A stretch of 64,000 bases of DNA from Ostrinia nubilalis (Eukaryota > Arthropoda > Insecta > Lepidoptera > Crambidae), in assembly GCF_963855985.1 (NCBI RefSeq), contig NC_087090.1, positions 13,018,501 through 13,082,500 of the forward strand, in the 5' to 3' direction. Shown piece by piece: positions 1 to 10,936 of the stretch. The notes beneath the pieces are model-generated. The model did no database searches, was not told the origin of the DNA, and saw only the letters and a program-made list of their open reading frames with translations. A program made the translations under genes and the position numbers. Position 1 is the stretch's first letter. The number at the start of each line of letters is the position of its first letter.

Positions 1-783
1 ATAATGAGCGGTTCTAAGGTAAACTCCGCCATTAAGTTGTTAATAGCTTGTTTTGTGCTACAGTTTTTGGGTTTTATTTATTCCCTATGATAACAAACAT
101 GACTAATTGATAAGATTATTTAAATAATTAAGCATAGTTACAAAACGAAATTACCAAAGTACACCTTAAACCTTACAAACTGGGAACTTACATGACTACC
201 ATTAAAGTCCTGGAACCATCGTAAAGAATCAAATTAATCTAATCCATATAACTCACTTCTACTGCGCTGGAGATCCAAAATACTATTAGGTTTGGTTGCA
301 ATACTAAAATGTTATTCAACTTTGACCAAGTTAGTTGTTTCGGTACATCGGTCTGGAGCGCGATTGGATTACGCCGGCGTATGACTTCGATTAATTTCGT
401 TTGTCTCTTTGTCCGGCCAATGTCCGGCATCTCTGAAACTAAAACCGTCCGGCATAAGCCAGAGCGTGCCTAATCTTAGCTCTCAACTCGATTACTGGCC
501 AGTCCGGCCCTGTTCAATATTGAGTTCAATATTATTGAACATTTCAAATTCTATTCGCCGTTGTTTATGTGCTAGGCAAATGGCTAATGCTGAGTCTGTT
601 CGTCAAGCAATTATGTTGTTTCGTATCTATTAGTTATTTGTATCACAGAAATAGAATATTCCATTTATATTTGGTAATATCCTATTCAATTATTTCACAT
701 TCCGAAATATTTTCGTTGTATTAGCTAACAAAACTTGGATTTGCGAGCCAGTTTCATTAATTTTAATGTTTGACTTATTCTAT
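1..783. other. Gene-free AT-rich DNA
   Basis: I see no recognisable gene, RNA or repeat here. Short open frames exist on both strands near 240-630, but they lack recognisable domains, splice context or codon bias. Confidence 0.5.
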
Positions 784-794
784 GCTAGAAAACT

Positions 795-1100
795 CCCCTA
801 TCCGTCCCCCGGACACGGCCTGAGCCGAGGTCCGAGCCTACCGTAGCGCCCTCAGGCCGCGTCCGTAGTCCCCTCGATCGGGCCCACTAGAGTGAGCCCG
901 CCGTAGGCTGGACTTTGGTCCGACGCGGACGAGCCTGGGCTTCGCTACGCGAAGCCCACACTCGGCCTCGTCGGCACGCGCACCGACGATCGCCAAACGG
1001 CTAGAGTACCTTCTGTACTCGCCACTCTGCCCGGTGAAGCTGGAAAAGCTCCTCAAGCTACCAGCGCGCGTCCCTTCAAAAAAAAAAAAAAAAAAAAAAA
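795..1100 (+). mobile_element. GC-rich poly(A) retroposon with 11-bp target duplication
   Basis: A strikingly GC-rich block in AT-rich DNA ends in 24 A residues (1077-1100). It is bracketed by an exact 11-base direct repeat, GCTAGAAAACT, at 784-794 and 1101-1111. A poly(A) tail plus target-site duplication is the signature of LINE-machinery retroposition. The insert could be a SINE or a 5'-truncated LINE 3' end; I do not recognise the family. It contains a small hairpin (GGGCTTCGC, loop TAC, GCGAAGCCC) near 935-955. The open frame on its minus strand (838-1056) is antisense to the poly(A) and is not taken as a gene. Confidence 0.85.
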
Positions 1101-1226
1101 GCTAGAAAACTAACAGTAGTGGCATCAAAATTATTTTATGTGTAAAGTAAGCGTTATATTACAAAAAATGTAATTAAACTATTATTTGAAATCGGGAAAA
1201 CACTTGGTAGAGCAACGCAGCAGCTA

Positions 1227-1406
1227 TACAGGGTGGAATTTCGTATTGCCACCTGAAGGAGAATTACGGGGAAGTAAGTAAGAGAACGGCATTCAAAGTT
1301 ATCTTTCTTTTCAAAAGTAAAGGAATGTTTTCTTTGAGTGAAATTTTATATCTTCAGTATTAAAAGTACTTTCCTTTCAGGTGGCATTACAAAAATCCAC
1401 CCTGTA
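1227..1406. mobile_element. MITE with TACAGGGTGG termini and TA duplication
   Basis: The 180-bp unit starts TACAGGGTGGAATTTCGTATTG and ends with its imperfect reverse complement, so about 30 bases at each end pair. It is flanked by TA on both sides (1225-1226 and 1407-1408). TA duplications and CAGGGTG-type ends point to a Tc1/mariner-like non-autonomous element. No transposase is present. Confidence 0.7.
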
Positions 1407-2397
1407 TAGTATCATGTATTTCAGTGTACGGTGCTTTTCGTATGAAGGAACTTGGAAACACAGTAATCCGATTATACCTGATCTTTCTTTTATTATACTA
1501 TGAACCTCTACTTTATTAAGTTCCTGTGGTATACTTTCACTAAATTCTGCTTCATAACCACCAAGATATCATCAAAATTTGTGTGTTATGCTACAACTAA
1601 TTAGAAGGAAGTAGTTTTACAAATTAATTGTAATGTAGCATCTAGCAATCCATTTTATTGGTATCATTATTGAGATCTAAATAGTTCTAACATCCGTGAC
1701 TTCCGTCGGCTATAAACGTTGGCAACAATTTGCTTGTTTTTTTAATTGGGTAATAATAACATTTTAAATTATGTGTATTTTATATTTTTTAATAGAGGAA
1801 AAACCTGAGAAAACCATGGGTCAGCACCACCCCGTCATATGCATCACGTGTAGGATCCCATAATATTATTTTCCTAAATAATTTATTATTTTCCTGAATA
1901 ATTGTTGTTTTTAAGCAATAAATGCATTTATTTTGTGATGTGGTGCTTGTCATTCCAATAAAATGTTATTCTGAAAATTAGTGAACTGTACGAGGCATAG
2001 ATAAGTAAAATTAGGGTTGACGCAATACAAATAAATACATTTGGCCTACTTGATAAATTGAGAATACGAAGCTGGCAAAAGCGCAAGCCTAAAGTCACTT
2101 TAGTAGTAAATTAAAAACAAACTCACTGGCCTGATAATCCGTGTGGCCCCAGATAACAGCGTTCAGTTTTGATCATGGACTTGACCGTGCAGCGCATTCA
2201 TCAGGCCAATTTAGAGACTCTGTGGGCGACGTGAAATGTGCCTTACGTAGGGCTGCCAACTCATCTCAATACTAAAGTATTTAGTAAACTCAATACTCAA
2301 TACTTTATTGCATTTCACTGTTGTTTACAAGATCTTCAAAACACACAAATTTTGAATCATTGTGAACACTGTGCACAATAACAAAGGAGCCTGTGAC

Positions 2398-2443
2398 ATT
2401 GAAATTTGAGTGACATTTCACAAAATGTCACTCAAATTTCAAT
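2398..2443. repeat. Perfect 21-bp-stem hairpin
   Basis: ATTGAAATTTGAGTGACATTT at 2398-2418 is followed by the four-base loop CACA and its exact reverse complement at 2423-2443. It may be the core of a decayed foldback element. Perfect pairing with so short a loop is unusual for unconstrained DNA. Confidence 0.75.
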
Positions 2444-2957
2444 CCATACTTAAGAAATCAAGAGATTTGCCGCGGCTTCTTCTTAAGCTTCTCCAGATAT
2501 TATGTAGTTTCTAAGTGGTGGTAGAGCAAGCTTTTATTTGGGATATGTATGAGTGCCCTGAAAACTATCTAGGATTGACCCGGTCACAGATTTGGATATA
2601 TTTTTGATTTTATAACGAGTATTTTTTAAATTTAAAATATGATAGGTATTGATTTGCTAATTGTTTTAAGTACTTAACTACTCACCGTCCACTAATAGTG
2701 TTACAGTAAACAATATGTCAGTCAAATATTACTTACGACGGAGCATGATAGCTGCCTATTAGATAGAAATGCATTTGCGTGTGTTGTAATTCATGCTTGT
2801 TAACTATAAATGAAATAAGGTATTAATTATAAACCTGTTAATCATTGTACACTTTTTAAGTTCACTCTTTAGATATATTTTTATTAATAACATAATCTTA
2901 GGTGATTAAAAAATTTAAAAAATATTGTCAGTACACATTTCAATTTATATTAATAAC

Positions 2958-3110
2958 TAGCGGCCGCCCGCGACTTCGTACGCGTGGATCCCGTTTTACC
3001 CCCTTCATCTATCTTACGCGGTTTAGATTTTTTCATACAAATGTTTTTTCCCGCTAACTCCCGTTCCCGTGGGAATTTTGCAATATCCTGTTGTAACACA
3101 TCGTTTTGTT
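2958..3110 (+). repeat. Truncated interspersed repeat (LINE-like fragment)
   Basis: The block begins CTAGCGGCCGCCCGCGACTT, a start I associate from memory with abundant non-LTR-derived repeats of Lepidoptera. It contains a stretch (TTTAGATTTTTTCATACAAA through TTCCCGTGGGAATTT) that recurs in both arms of the foldback at 23229-24658. The shared block shows the two places carry pieces of one repeat family. No coding capacity is left. Confidence 0.55.
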
Positions 3111-3457
3111 CGATTATTTCGAACCCTATTTAAATGAGATTAAGCTCTAAATCCGTTTGAAGAATTCTATATTTTGTAGTAGCTTTATTAAGCTCTACAA
3201 TGTTTAACCTGTAGGTGACAACCCTGGCCGATGCAGTACATGTGCCGAACTGTAAATCACCGCAAAACGCAGATATTTGCCCAGCAACAGCTGACTGCTG
3301 CTTTTTCGCGTATCGACCTTACGTCATATCACCTCGCTATGGTATTAAAACAGTGGTGAAAGAAATATCTGCAATAGTTGAAACCACAGGCGAAACCCAT
3401 AGATGTCTTTGTCTGAACAAAAGATTTTTACCAAACAAAAAAAAAACTTTTTTTGCC
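3111..3457. other. Gene-free DNA
   Basis: I see nothing assignable here. The open frame beginning at 3215 runs into the terminal repeat of the element that starts at 3461 and is not treated as a gene. Confidence 0.4.
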
Positions 3458-3460
3458 TTA

Positions 3461-4434
3461 GGGAGCATTCAAGTATTACGTAACGCAATTTTTGAAGATT
3501 TTAGACTCCCCCTCCCCCCCTTGTAACGCACCGTAACGTTTTTCTGTACCCCCCCTCCCCCTCTCTAAACGTTACGTGACCGTTACTCAAGTGACCAGTT
3601 TTACCATAAAGGCGCTAAAAGTTATGTTATTATTTTTGTCCTTGGTATAGTTTTAATTGCTTTTGCTGTAATCATACTAAATAAAACAAGAGATTTTTAA
3701 ACCGCAACACCTGCGTATTTTGTTTATTTTTCTATAAATTTTTGGCTTCCTCCTGTTTTAGCTTTTTTTTACTAATAAACTCTTAAAATACATAACATGT
3801 TTATTTTAACCTTTGGGAATGCAATTATAAACAGAAACCCAACTGAAATTAAACATTTTACTCGAAATAAAATCGTATTCTGAACAAAATTAAAAAATAA
3901 TCAACTATTAACCAAGTATCTAAGTAGGTCTATAAAAACAATTCGATTGAAATTAACGCTCCTCTGTCCACGGGTTTGCTAGCCACTCAGATTCTCTCAT
4001 CACTGGCACCCGGAGTGCAGACGAAGACGGTTCTGGAATTGTCAAGCCACTTGCATCAACTTCGTCTTCGTCGAGCCAAACAAATGAAAAATGACGACCA
4101 GACTATAATACAAACGAAGGATTCCCCGTAAAACGTAAACGAAAAGGGTTGCCAATTTGGGAGATTTATGCCCGTTTTCACCATCAATTCTTAATTTTTA
4201 AGCGACCCCTATGGTAACACATGACAGGAATTTTGTTTTCAAAGGAGTCACTTAAAAATTAGGGATTGATGGTGAAAACGGGCATTAATTCCCTAATTTT
4301 TTATTTAAAAAAAAAGAAACAATGTTACGTAACGTCTTGTAAGAAAGTCCCCCTCCCGCCCCTGTAACGCATCGTAACGTTTTACGAGACCCCCCTCCCC
4401 CCCAAATTGCGTTACGTAATACTTGAATGCTCCC
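3461..4434. mobile_element. 974-bp TIR element, TTA target duplication (PIF/Harbinger-like MITE)
   Basis: The ends are GGGAGCATTCAAGTATTACG and its exact reverse complement, and the pairing extends further into the element. TTA flanks both sides (3458-3460 and 4435-4437). Subterminal C-rich and GTAACG-rich stretches (3505-3590, 4320-4400) are also mirrored. There is no transposase frame. A 3-bp TTA duplication is typical of PIF/Harbinger elements, so this is inferred to be a non-autonomous member. It has itself been invaded by the 116-bp MITE at 4169-4284. Confidence 0.8.
4169..4284. mobile_element. 116-bp foldback MITE (family 1, copy A), TTA duplication
   Basis: The unit starts TGCCCGTTTTCACCATCAAT and ends with the near-perfect reverse complement; long TIRs leave only a short core. 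The flanks are TTA at 4166-4168 and 4285-4287. A second copy of exactly the same length lies at 9522-9637 with its core inverted, and it has a TCA duplication. Two copies with different 3-bp TNA duplications define the ends to the base. Confidence 0.88.
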
Positions 4435-4437
4435 TTA

Positions 4438-4555
4438 GGCTGGGTTGCACCATCTTACTTTAACTTTGACAAACGTCAAAAATCTGTCAAACTCCATACA
4501 AAATGCACCGGTTATCGTCATAGTTACCGTTAAAGTTAGGTGGTGCAACTCAGCC
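4438..4555. mobile_element. MITE family 2 copy, TTA duplication, abutting the 974-bp element
   Basis: The termini are GGCTGGGTTGCACCA and TGGTGCAACTCAGCC, with TTA at 4435-4437 and 4556-4558. The left TTA is shared with the end of the preceding element. Relatives lie at 10826, 20765, 21707, 36197, 42502 and 51416. The core contains CTCCATACAAA and CACCGGTTAT, conserved among copies in either orientation. Confidence 0.88.
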
Positions 4556-4558
4556 TTA

Positions 4559-6949
4559 ATAATATGTTGCCTGAAGATCTAATAATTTAATATAATATAT
4601 AATAATTCTTTATTAGCATGTTAGGCCTTTTATTTAAGGGCATTTAATACAGTCATCATAATATTATTATCATAGTCAACAGGTCATTTAGTCTCCAGAA
4701 GCACAGCCTTCGTTAATTTAACTCATGGGCGAATTTTGGTCATATCAAAATTTCACCAGAATATTTAATTATTCTATACGAGTACCTAATCAAAAGTATA
4801 TCCTGCATAATATTCCAAAACTATTCTTTTCAATTTTACTTGGAATAATTTGTCGTCTCTATTCTTCGTTGATTCACGTATACGTGGCTTTTCAATAACT
4901 TTGTAACGATGTCTGTGGTGTGTCTTGATCACTCGTCTGCGTTGTATCGACGCTCCGTACGAACATCTGTCGACGAAGAGCGCAGGCTTTCGGCGACATT
5001 TGTCGGCGTCGCCGTCGGCGTCAGAACATGTCGGCCAATGTCGTCGGTGAAGTCTTGTACACTGGCCAATCTCGTCGCGTAGTCTTTGTTACGTTAAATT
5101 GCTATCGGTGGTTTCTTAATTGGACAGTCTTGACTTGTTATGGACAACCATATTTGTACATACGACGGCTCAGAGGTAAAATACAATAAAGAGCGTCTAA
5201 CGCGCGTATTCACAAACATCACTAAGTATGAGGTCTCACAGTGCGCGTGGTCGCACAGGGTGACACACGAACCAATCACAGAGCTCTATTCAAGGCTGTG
5301 GGTTCGATTTGCTGCTTCACTTAAGCAAGCATCGTTTGTGAATACGGGCGTAAAAGTCGTGTGCAATTTTTCAGTCAAACAACTAGGTCGCTATCAAATT
5401 TAAATCCGCTCATGATTTCCCTTCAGACTTAAATAGACACGCTGGCATTTAGTTATTTCTGTACTCATTAAATTGATGACAAGTTCATAATTGGCCTGTC
5501 TAGACTTACTTCGTCGCAAATTGTCGGATTGCTGTACGCTAATAAACTATTGCAATTATGAAACCACGAACAGTTAATTGTATCGGTTTTCATTTTAAAA
5601 TCAAAGCTAAATTGGACATTAGGAGTGTGTGTTTAGATAGAATAATCTCGTTAAATAAAACAACGTATTAAATTGGGGCGTGTGTTGGAAAATGAGTGAA
5701 ACTTTATTCAATTAACTAACGCCTTCATCGCTTCAAGTTGGGGCTGCGTGGAGTATAGACTCATACGAGCGCCCATAATATGGCTTTAAGGGTAGCAGCC
5801 ACGCCCTGTGGTATGATACTGGCTGAATATTTGAATTGAGTCTGTGAATGAATAAAAATTTAAATTTTATTTGCAAATCTGTTAACCTTACTTTTGTTAT
5901 ATGATATGATTGATGGACGTAATGTGTCACTGTAGTATTGTAAATTCACAACGACTCGTTAACTATGTATTTCTATGTTTATCCAATCTACTAAACCATT
6001 TCTTTTAAGTAATTGAGCTTATCTAAATATTCCTATGCATAGGACAGTTCATTTGCTGTACGCAAATACAAAGCTTTCTCTCTTGCTTTAGCTAGCTACC
6101 TGTTCGATTGTATTTAAATTGTGCACAAGGAACAAATGTCATTTAAATATTAAGTAACCGAACCGTCCTTTCTCTTAGCAATATCAAACATGTTTTGCAA
6201 ATAAACAAATGTACCTGGTTAATACGTTGCACAAGGACTAAAACAAACAACTCGTTCTTCCGTAAGTACTTGGTTACGCACATTTAATGAACAAATAATT
6301 TAAAGTAAGCAAATTGGCAAATAGTTGTTCCGAGCAAAATGAACGGCCTGTTCGTTTTGTGAGCGTAAACTAATCTAGACATTGAGGCGCTTATTAAAAG
6401 ATTTTAAAACATGTACTTATTTAACTTAATTATACTGCTTAATTAGTTTAGAGGCCATGGGAGTTTAGCGCGCTGAAGGTCAATTACTCCGATAAGCGTC
6501 TAACTACCAAGAACGTTTTGCAATGTGACTCAATTTAAAAAAAATTAGAGCTACAACTAGTAGGTAAATAAATAGTACACATTTTATACTTGAGGCTTGC
6601 TAAAGGTGCCGATACGAAGTTGTTTTACACGATTGGTAAAAATGGTTGATATGTCTTCCGATGACATTAATTCGGCGTGGAATAATAGAATCTTTTTCTT
6701 TGGATTGGCGTATACTATATCAAATACAGATTATATTAGTTTTAATGTAAAGTTCTTGCAATAAAACATCCGATTTTTCTCCCGCAACGCACCCCGTGCC
6801 AGTTTCGGGCCAGTCCCAGCCAGGCGCTTACCTCACCGCGGGCGGCCGACCCGTCCTCACGAGGGGGTGAGGCCGATGTTAATTAATAACGTCTGTCTCA
6901 CGAGCTCTAACGACGCCGTCACGAGTACATTATTTAGCCACCTGATTAG
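4559..6949. other. Gene-free DNA with a GTCGGC-rich patch
   Basis: This is mostly AT-rich. A patch at about 4960-5060 repeats GTCGGC/GTCG motifs, and 6780-6865 is GC-rich (around GCGGGCGGCCGACCC). Open frames at 5140-5403 and 5733-5930 show no recognisable domain. I see no convincing exon. Confidence 0.4.
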
Positions 6950-7081
6950 TTCGCAAGCACCCGCCCGCGGCGCTAATTACTGGTTCAATTTGATTTGGTG
7001 CACTATCACTAATTGGCACTGTTATTCGGTGCCATTGATGTGGTCGGACTTGGACCGTTTCTGAACGTTTGCTTGGACTGG
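6950..7081 (+). repeat. Diverged direct duplication, copy 1
   Basis: The block begins TTCGCAAGCACCC and includes CGCTAATTACTGGTT and TATCACTAATT. It recurs in the same order and orientation at 7562-7690, about 612 bp downstream, with scattered substitutions. It has no poly(A), TIR or target duplication, so an old segmental copy of non-coding, possibly regulatory, DNA is more likely than a transposon. Confidence 0.65.
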
Positions 7082-7329
7082 AAGAGGCGAGTGGGGCGTT
7101 TATTAATTGTTTGATGTGCTGCTGTTATTATTAATGCTAGTGATTGAAACTAGCGGCGTTTTTCTTTTGTTGTTAATTTTATTTCGTTAATTCTATTACG
7201 CAGGCTTCTAGACGGTTATTCAACATGTCTGTAAATTGCTAAAAGCTTAAAAACTATCTAAGTTAACGAGAATAGTAAAGAATGCCACCCGGCATTAAGT
7301 CCGCCACTATACAACACATTAAGATAAGG

Positions 7330-7465
7330 AGACATGTAAAGTGCCCCATAAGGGCTACCTTTTTCTTTTTTTATTATTTTCTATTGACGTTCATAAGTGC
7401 CACTTGTGGTCTAAACTGAATAAATATTTTTGATTTTTTGATTTTGATTTTTTGATTTTGATTAA
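7330..7465 (+). repeat. LINE 3'-end-like fragment with TTTTGATT tail
   Basis: The text GTGGTCTAAACTGAATAAAT is followed by tandem TTTTTGAT/TTTTGAT units (about 7428-7465). A polyadenylation-like AATAAA followed by a short simple repeat is how several insect non-LTR elements end. The body of the element is missing. Confidence 0.5.
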
Positions 7466-7561
7466 TTTCTAAAAGTTTAAATAAATACGTAGGTATAACC
7501 TTTTAGAAGTCTCCAAATACTTAATATCTTTTGTATTTGACATTATTAAACCACCATTAAA

Positions 7562-7690
7562 TTCGCAAGCACCCATCAGCGTCGCTAATTACTGGTTTAA
7601 TTTAATTTGGCGCAGTATCACTAATTTGCACTGTTACTTGTCCCATTGTACGTCGGACTGGGACGGTTCCCGCAACTTTTGCTTGCTAGA
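7562..7690 (+). repeat. Diverged direct duplication, copy 2
   Basis: This is the partner of 6950-7081. The segment TTCGCAAGCACCCATCAGCG runs into CGCTAATTACTGGTTTAATT, then TATCACTAATTTGCACTGTTA, matching copy 1 apart from substitutions and short indels. The homeodomain-type core TAATTA is retained in both. Confidence 0.65.
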
Positions 7691-9518
7691 GCTCGAAACA
7701 ATTGCTTGCATTTGGGACGCTTAATAGAGTTTGATTTGTCACTATACTCGTACAAGTAGAGCTCTATCAAGAAAATATTGTACTTGACAATACAATAAAT
7801 ATTGCGCGATGATTAAAACAAAAGAGTAGCCGTAGATTGGCTGATTTCCATATTTTTAATCAATTTCAGGCATTTGTTTTTCCTACCATGTACTGTCAAT
7901 CAACTGTCAGAAAACTAGCTTCGCCTCGAGCTACCACTGCAATAACGCTAAGCTAATTCGATCTACTCGTATGTAACGCTTTGCATCTTTTATCAACATG
8001 CCTTTAATATTTATTTATGTATTTATTTTTCTTTATTCAGAAAACCTCTAATATAATAATAATACTAACTTTTGTTCTTATAGCCAATAATGAATTATCT
8101 AAATTATTACAATCTCGTAAAAAAAATGTAAAATAAACTTTTGTTGCTGGAACTAGGACTCTCTCAGAATCTCTACATTATTTACTTTCTTTTACTGTTC
8201 AGTCTCTATTAATAGTAAAATGAAAGACCAAACCTCTCTTCGACATTGAGTTACAACAATTGTTATTGGTAACATAAAACAAACAGAATAAATTATTACC
8301 GAGATGGAATTCACTATCTGCGTAGCAATGAATACGCAAATTGGGCGTTTAAATAGAAAAACAATCACTAGAATTTAAAAACCTTTTGTGAAACGCAAGA
8401 GCGAGCCAGCTGGCGCTGAATAAATTGGACTGCAACTATTAACTGTTTACACTTTGTTACGAGTGAGTGACTAATAAAATATGAAATCGAGTCTCCACGG
8501 CCGCTGCTCACGTGCTCTCGTCAGCAGGACTGGGCGCGTTTTATTTCTATTCTATTATTAAAGTGTTTAATTTAGGGCAACAGTTTTACACACAAAACGA
8601 TCAAAACGCAATCTGCCGGCACCGAATAGGAAACCTATTCGAAATTGATATGGGTGGAGCGCAATGCCACGTCGCGCCTATGCAGCCTCGTAAACGACGC
8701 CCGCCCGGGTACAAACGGCCTAACACACGACAAAACTTTCGATCCTATGTAACAGACATTAGATCGAAATTGACACAGCACGCGGTTGCAACGAGACGTG
8801 TTACATAGACGGACGAATTTCGTTAATAAATAAACGTAGTGCCCGACCGTCCGACTGGCTTCGAAAATAGGGAAAAAAACGCGAGCGAAAATTTGGCGCA
8901 AGTATGACAGGGTAGGCCGACGTGTCGTACACAAATCATTATTCGATACCACCGCTGTCAAAGGAATTTTTAATAATGTTTACTGTCCGAGATTCGGTTA
9001 GTTCCACAGCTTCCACTTGTCAGGTGACGAATGGTGTCCGCCGAGATATTTTTGTAACGTGCGCATTGATTTGCATGGACAACTGTTAAATCCTTTTTTT
9101 ACGCATTCCGTTTGGGCACTGTTAAATTCTGGCTATTTTTAATTTTTATGCGTCAACTGTTTCGGGATTGTGCATGTTATCTTGCTGTGACATTTCAAAA
9201 GCACGCGTGCGATACGAAAACCAATTCACTAATCTACACACAAGCACGTAATTCTATTAACCCTCTCGCGCTTGCGTCAAAAAGCCGTAACTACCAACTC
9301 GATTACGGAATTTACGTGTGTTTTAATTAAGATACGCCGCCAATAACCGTACGTCTGCTATGAGGATCAAATCGTATCAATTAAGGGGAAGCGCTCTGCA
9401 AACTCCGAGTGTCGGTAGCGACGTTAGCTAGTTATAGGTCTCGTCTGATCTTAATTAACCTCATGTGTTAACCTCGGAGCTCCTGCACTCTATTCACAGC
9501 CCGTGTAAAACAAGCAAC
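7691..9518. other. Gene-free DNA
   Basis: AT-rich non-coding DNA. Opposing open frames of about 100 codons overlap at 8512-8808 (+) and 8635-8961 (-), but neither shows a recognisable domain. I see no exon that I can defend. Confidence 0.4.
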
Positions 9519-9521
9519 TCA

Positions 9522-9637
9522 TGCCCGTTTTCACCATCAATCCCTAATTTTTAAGTGACCCCTATGTAAACAAAATTCCTGTTATGCGTTACCATAGGGG
9601 TCATTTAAAAATTAGGGATTGATGGTGAAAATGGGCA
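9522..9637. mobile_element. 116-bp foldback MITE (family 1, copy B), TCA duplication
   Basis: The ends TGCCCGTTTTCACCATCAAT and ATTGATGGTGAAAATGGGCA are flanked by TCA at 9519-9521 and 9638-9640. The internal segment matches copy A (4169-4284) in reverse orientation, including the blocks CAAAATTCCTGTTATGCGTT and CCATAGG. Being non-coding with intact termini, it is a fairly recent MITE insertion. Confidence 0.88.
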
Positions 9638-9802
9638 TCAGTCAATCTAACTTTATAGCTTCTGTTTGCTTTCTTACTTCATTGTTTCCTTATTTTGTTT
9701 TGTGAAACTAGATTTCAGCGTAACGCGTGTATGTAACTACGCAATTAAGCCTATTAAAGTGTGAAAAGAGTGTTAGGTAATAATTGCGTTTTTAATTATT
9801 GT

Positions 9803-10023
9803 GCCTACATATTTTCAATAAGAATACAACTAATTAAAAAAATATACCTACAAGTTATTTCATTGTGTGAGGTAAGCTCTACATTTCTTTCTTAAAATGT
9901 AGTTACCTACTTTCGGGTTTGTAATTATTTTGCTTAGGTGCATATTTTCAATTAATTACAACAATTAATACAACTAATTAAAAATATACCTACAAGTAAT
10001 TTAATTATGCGTGAGGTAAGCTC
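9803..10023 (+). repeat. Imperfect tandem duplication of an AT-rich block
   Basis: A block running from CATATTTTCAAT through ATACAACTAATTAAAAA, ATATACCTACAAGT and GTGAGGTAAGCTC occurs at 9803-9879. It occurs again, with an insertion, at 9936-10023. The spacing is about 135-145 bp. No transposon ends are seen. Confidence 0.65.
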
Positions 10024-10452
10024 GTTGAAAAGATTATTGTGCAATCGGATTTTCATGTCATTTATTTTTATTGTAACTGGTTAAATGAATTGGCGGTTGT
10101 CTCGGAGCTGTGGTCTAACTTACCGCTTACTTATTAATAATAAAGGTATGCTGTATGTAAATTTATGCTTAACTTATTGGAGACGGGTTGATTACGCATA
10201 ATATTAAGCGGGTAATTGTAATGTAATGGCTTAATAGAAGTTTCAATGTTCATGCCGAATGCGTGATGCGGTGAGTAAATAAGAAGTAAGTATTAGAATT
10301 TATTGGATTCTTTTCAATACCTATCTATTCATAAGTATAAAAATGTTTTTATGTTATCTCCATAATATAGTTTTTTATTATGTTTAGTTGCAATTCGACT
10401 TGCTTACATAATTAAGTAAAAACAATAATTGTTAAAGTCAGGCTGCTGGCTC

Positions 10453-10504
10453 TTCAGCAGCTTTTCTAAGCTGCTGAAAAAAAAATACTGCTTTTCTAAG
10501 CAGT
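10453..10504. repeat. Two adjacent hairpins with the same TTCT loop
   Basis: TTCAGCAGCTT-TTCT-AAGCTGCTGAA (10453-10478) is followed after eight bases by ACTGCTT-TTCT-AAGCAGT (10487-10504). Both stems are perfect, and both loops are TTCT flanked by CTT/AAG. The second looks like a shortened duplicate of the first. Confidence 0.6.
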
Positions 10505-10825
10505 GTTTTTTGTTGAAACAACTGAAGCTCTTGATTGTAATTAATTGTAAGTAAAAACCATTGGCCTTTAGTAGTTTATTTGTTTACAAAATGGCTAAAT
10601 AATTTCTTTAAAAATAGACCAAACAATCCGTTAGTGATTTAAAGGCCATGATGCCGTAGTTCAAGTTTTCAAGAATAAGTAATTATTTAGCCTGAAATTA
10701 ATTAATTTCATACTCTTATTTCACTTGTTTACATGCAGTAAATCATAACCGGTTGAATAAATAACAATAAGACAGTAGACAGTTATTCATAACGCTAAAG
10801 TAACCTTTCATTAAACAATTTCTTA

Positions 10826-10933
10826 GGCTGAGTTGCACCACCTAACTTTGACCATAACTTTATCGGTGTTTTTGTATGGAGTTTGACAAATTTGACATTT
10901 GTTAAAGTTAAATTAAGATAGTGCAATCCAGCC
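10826..10933. mobile_element. MITE family 2 copy, TTA duplication
   Basis: The unit starts GGCTGAGTTGCACCACCTAAC and ends GTGCAATCCAGCC. TTA flanks both sides (10823-10825 and 10934-10936). The core TTTTTGTATGGAGTTTGACAA is the reverse of that in the copy at 4438-4555. It is non-coding; an open frame across it (10795-11016, minus) is spurious. Confidence 0.82.
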
Positions 10934-10936
10934 TTA

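Larger units (their letters stand above)
1112..2957. other. Gene-free DNA holding one MITE and one short hairpin
   Basis: Apart from the MITE at 1227-1406 and the hairpin at 2398-2443, listed separately, I see only AT-rich non-coding sequence with no convincing exon. Confidence 0.45.

Noticed and set aside
838..1056. 72-codon arginine-rich open frame on the minus strand.
   Set aside because: It is antisense to the poly(A) retroposon at 795-1100 and open mainly because of high GC.
5140..5403. 87-codon plus-strand frame.
   Set aside because: The sequence shows no recognisable motif, and an antisense frame overlaps it.
8512..8961. Overlapping frames of about 100 codons on opposite strands.
   Set aside because: No domain, signal peptide, splice context or paralogue was recognised. 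GC-rich patches favour chance openness.
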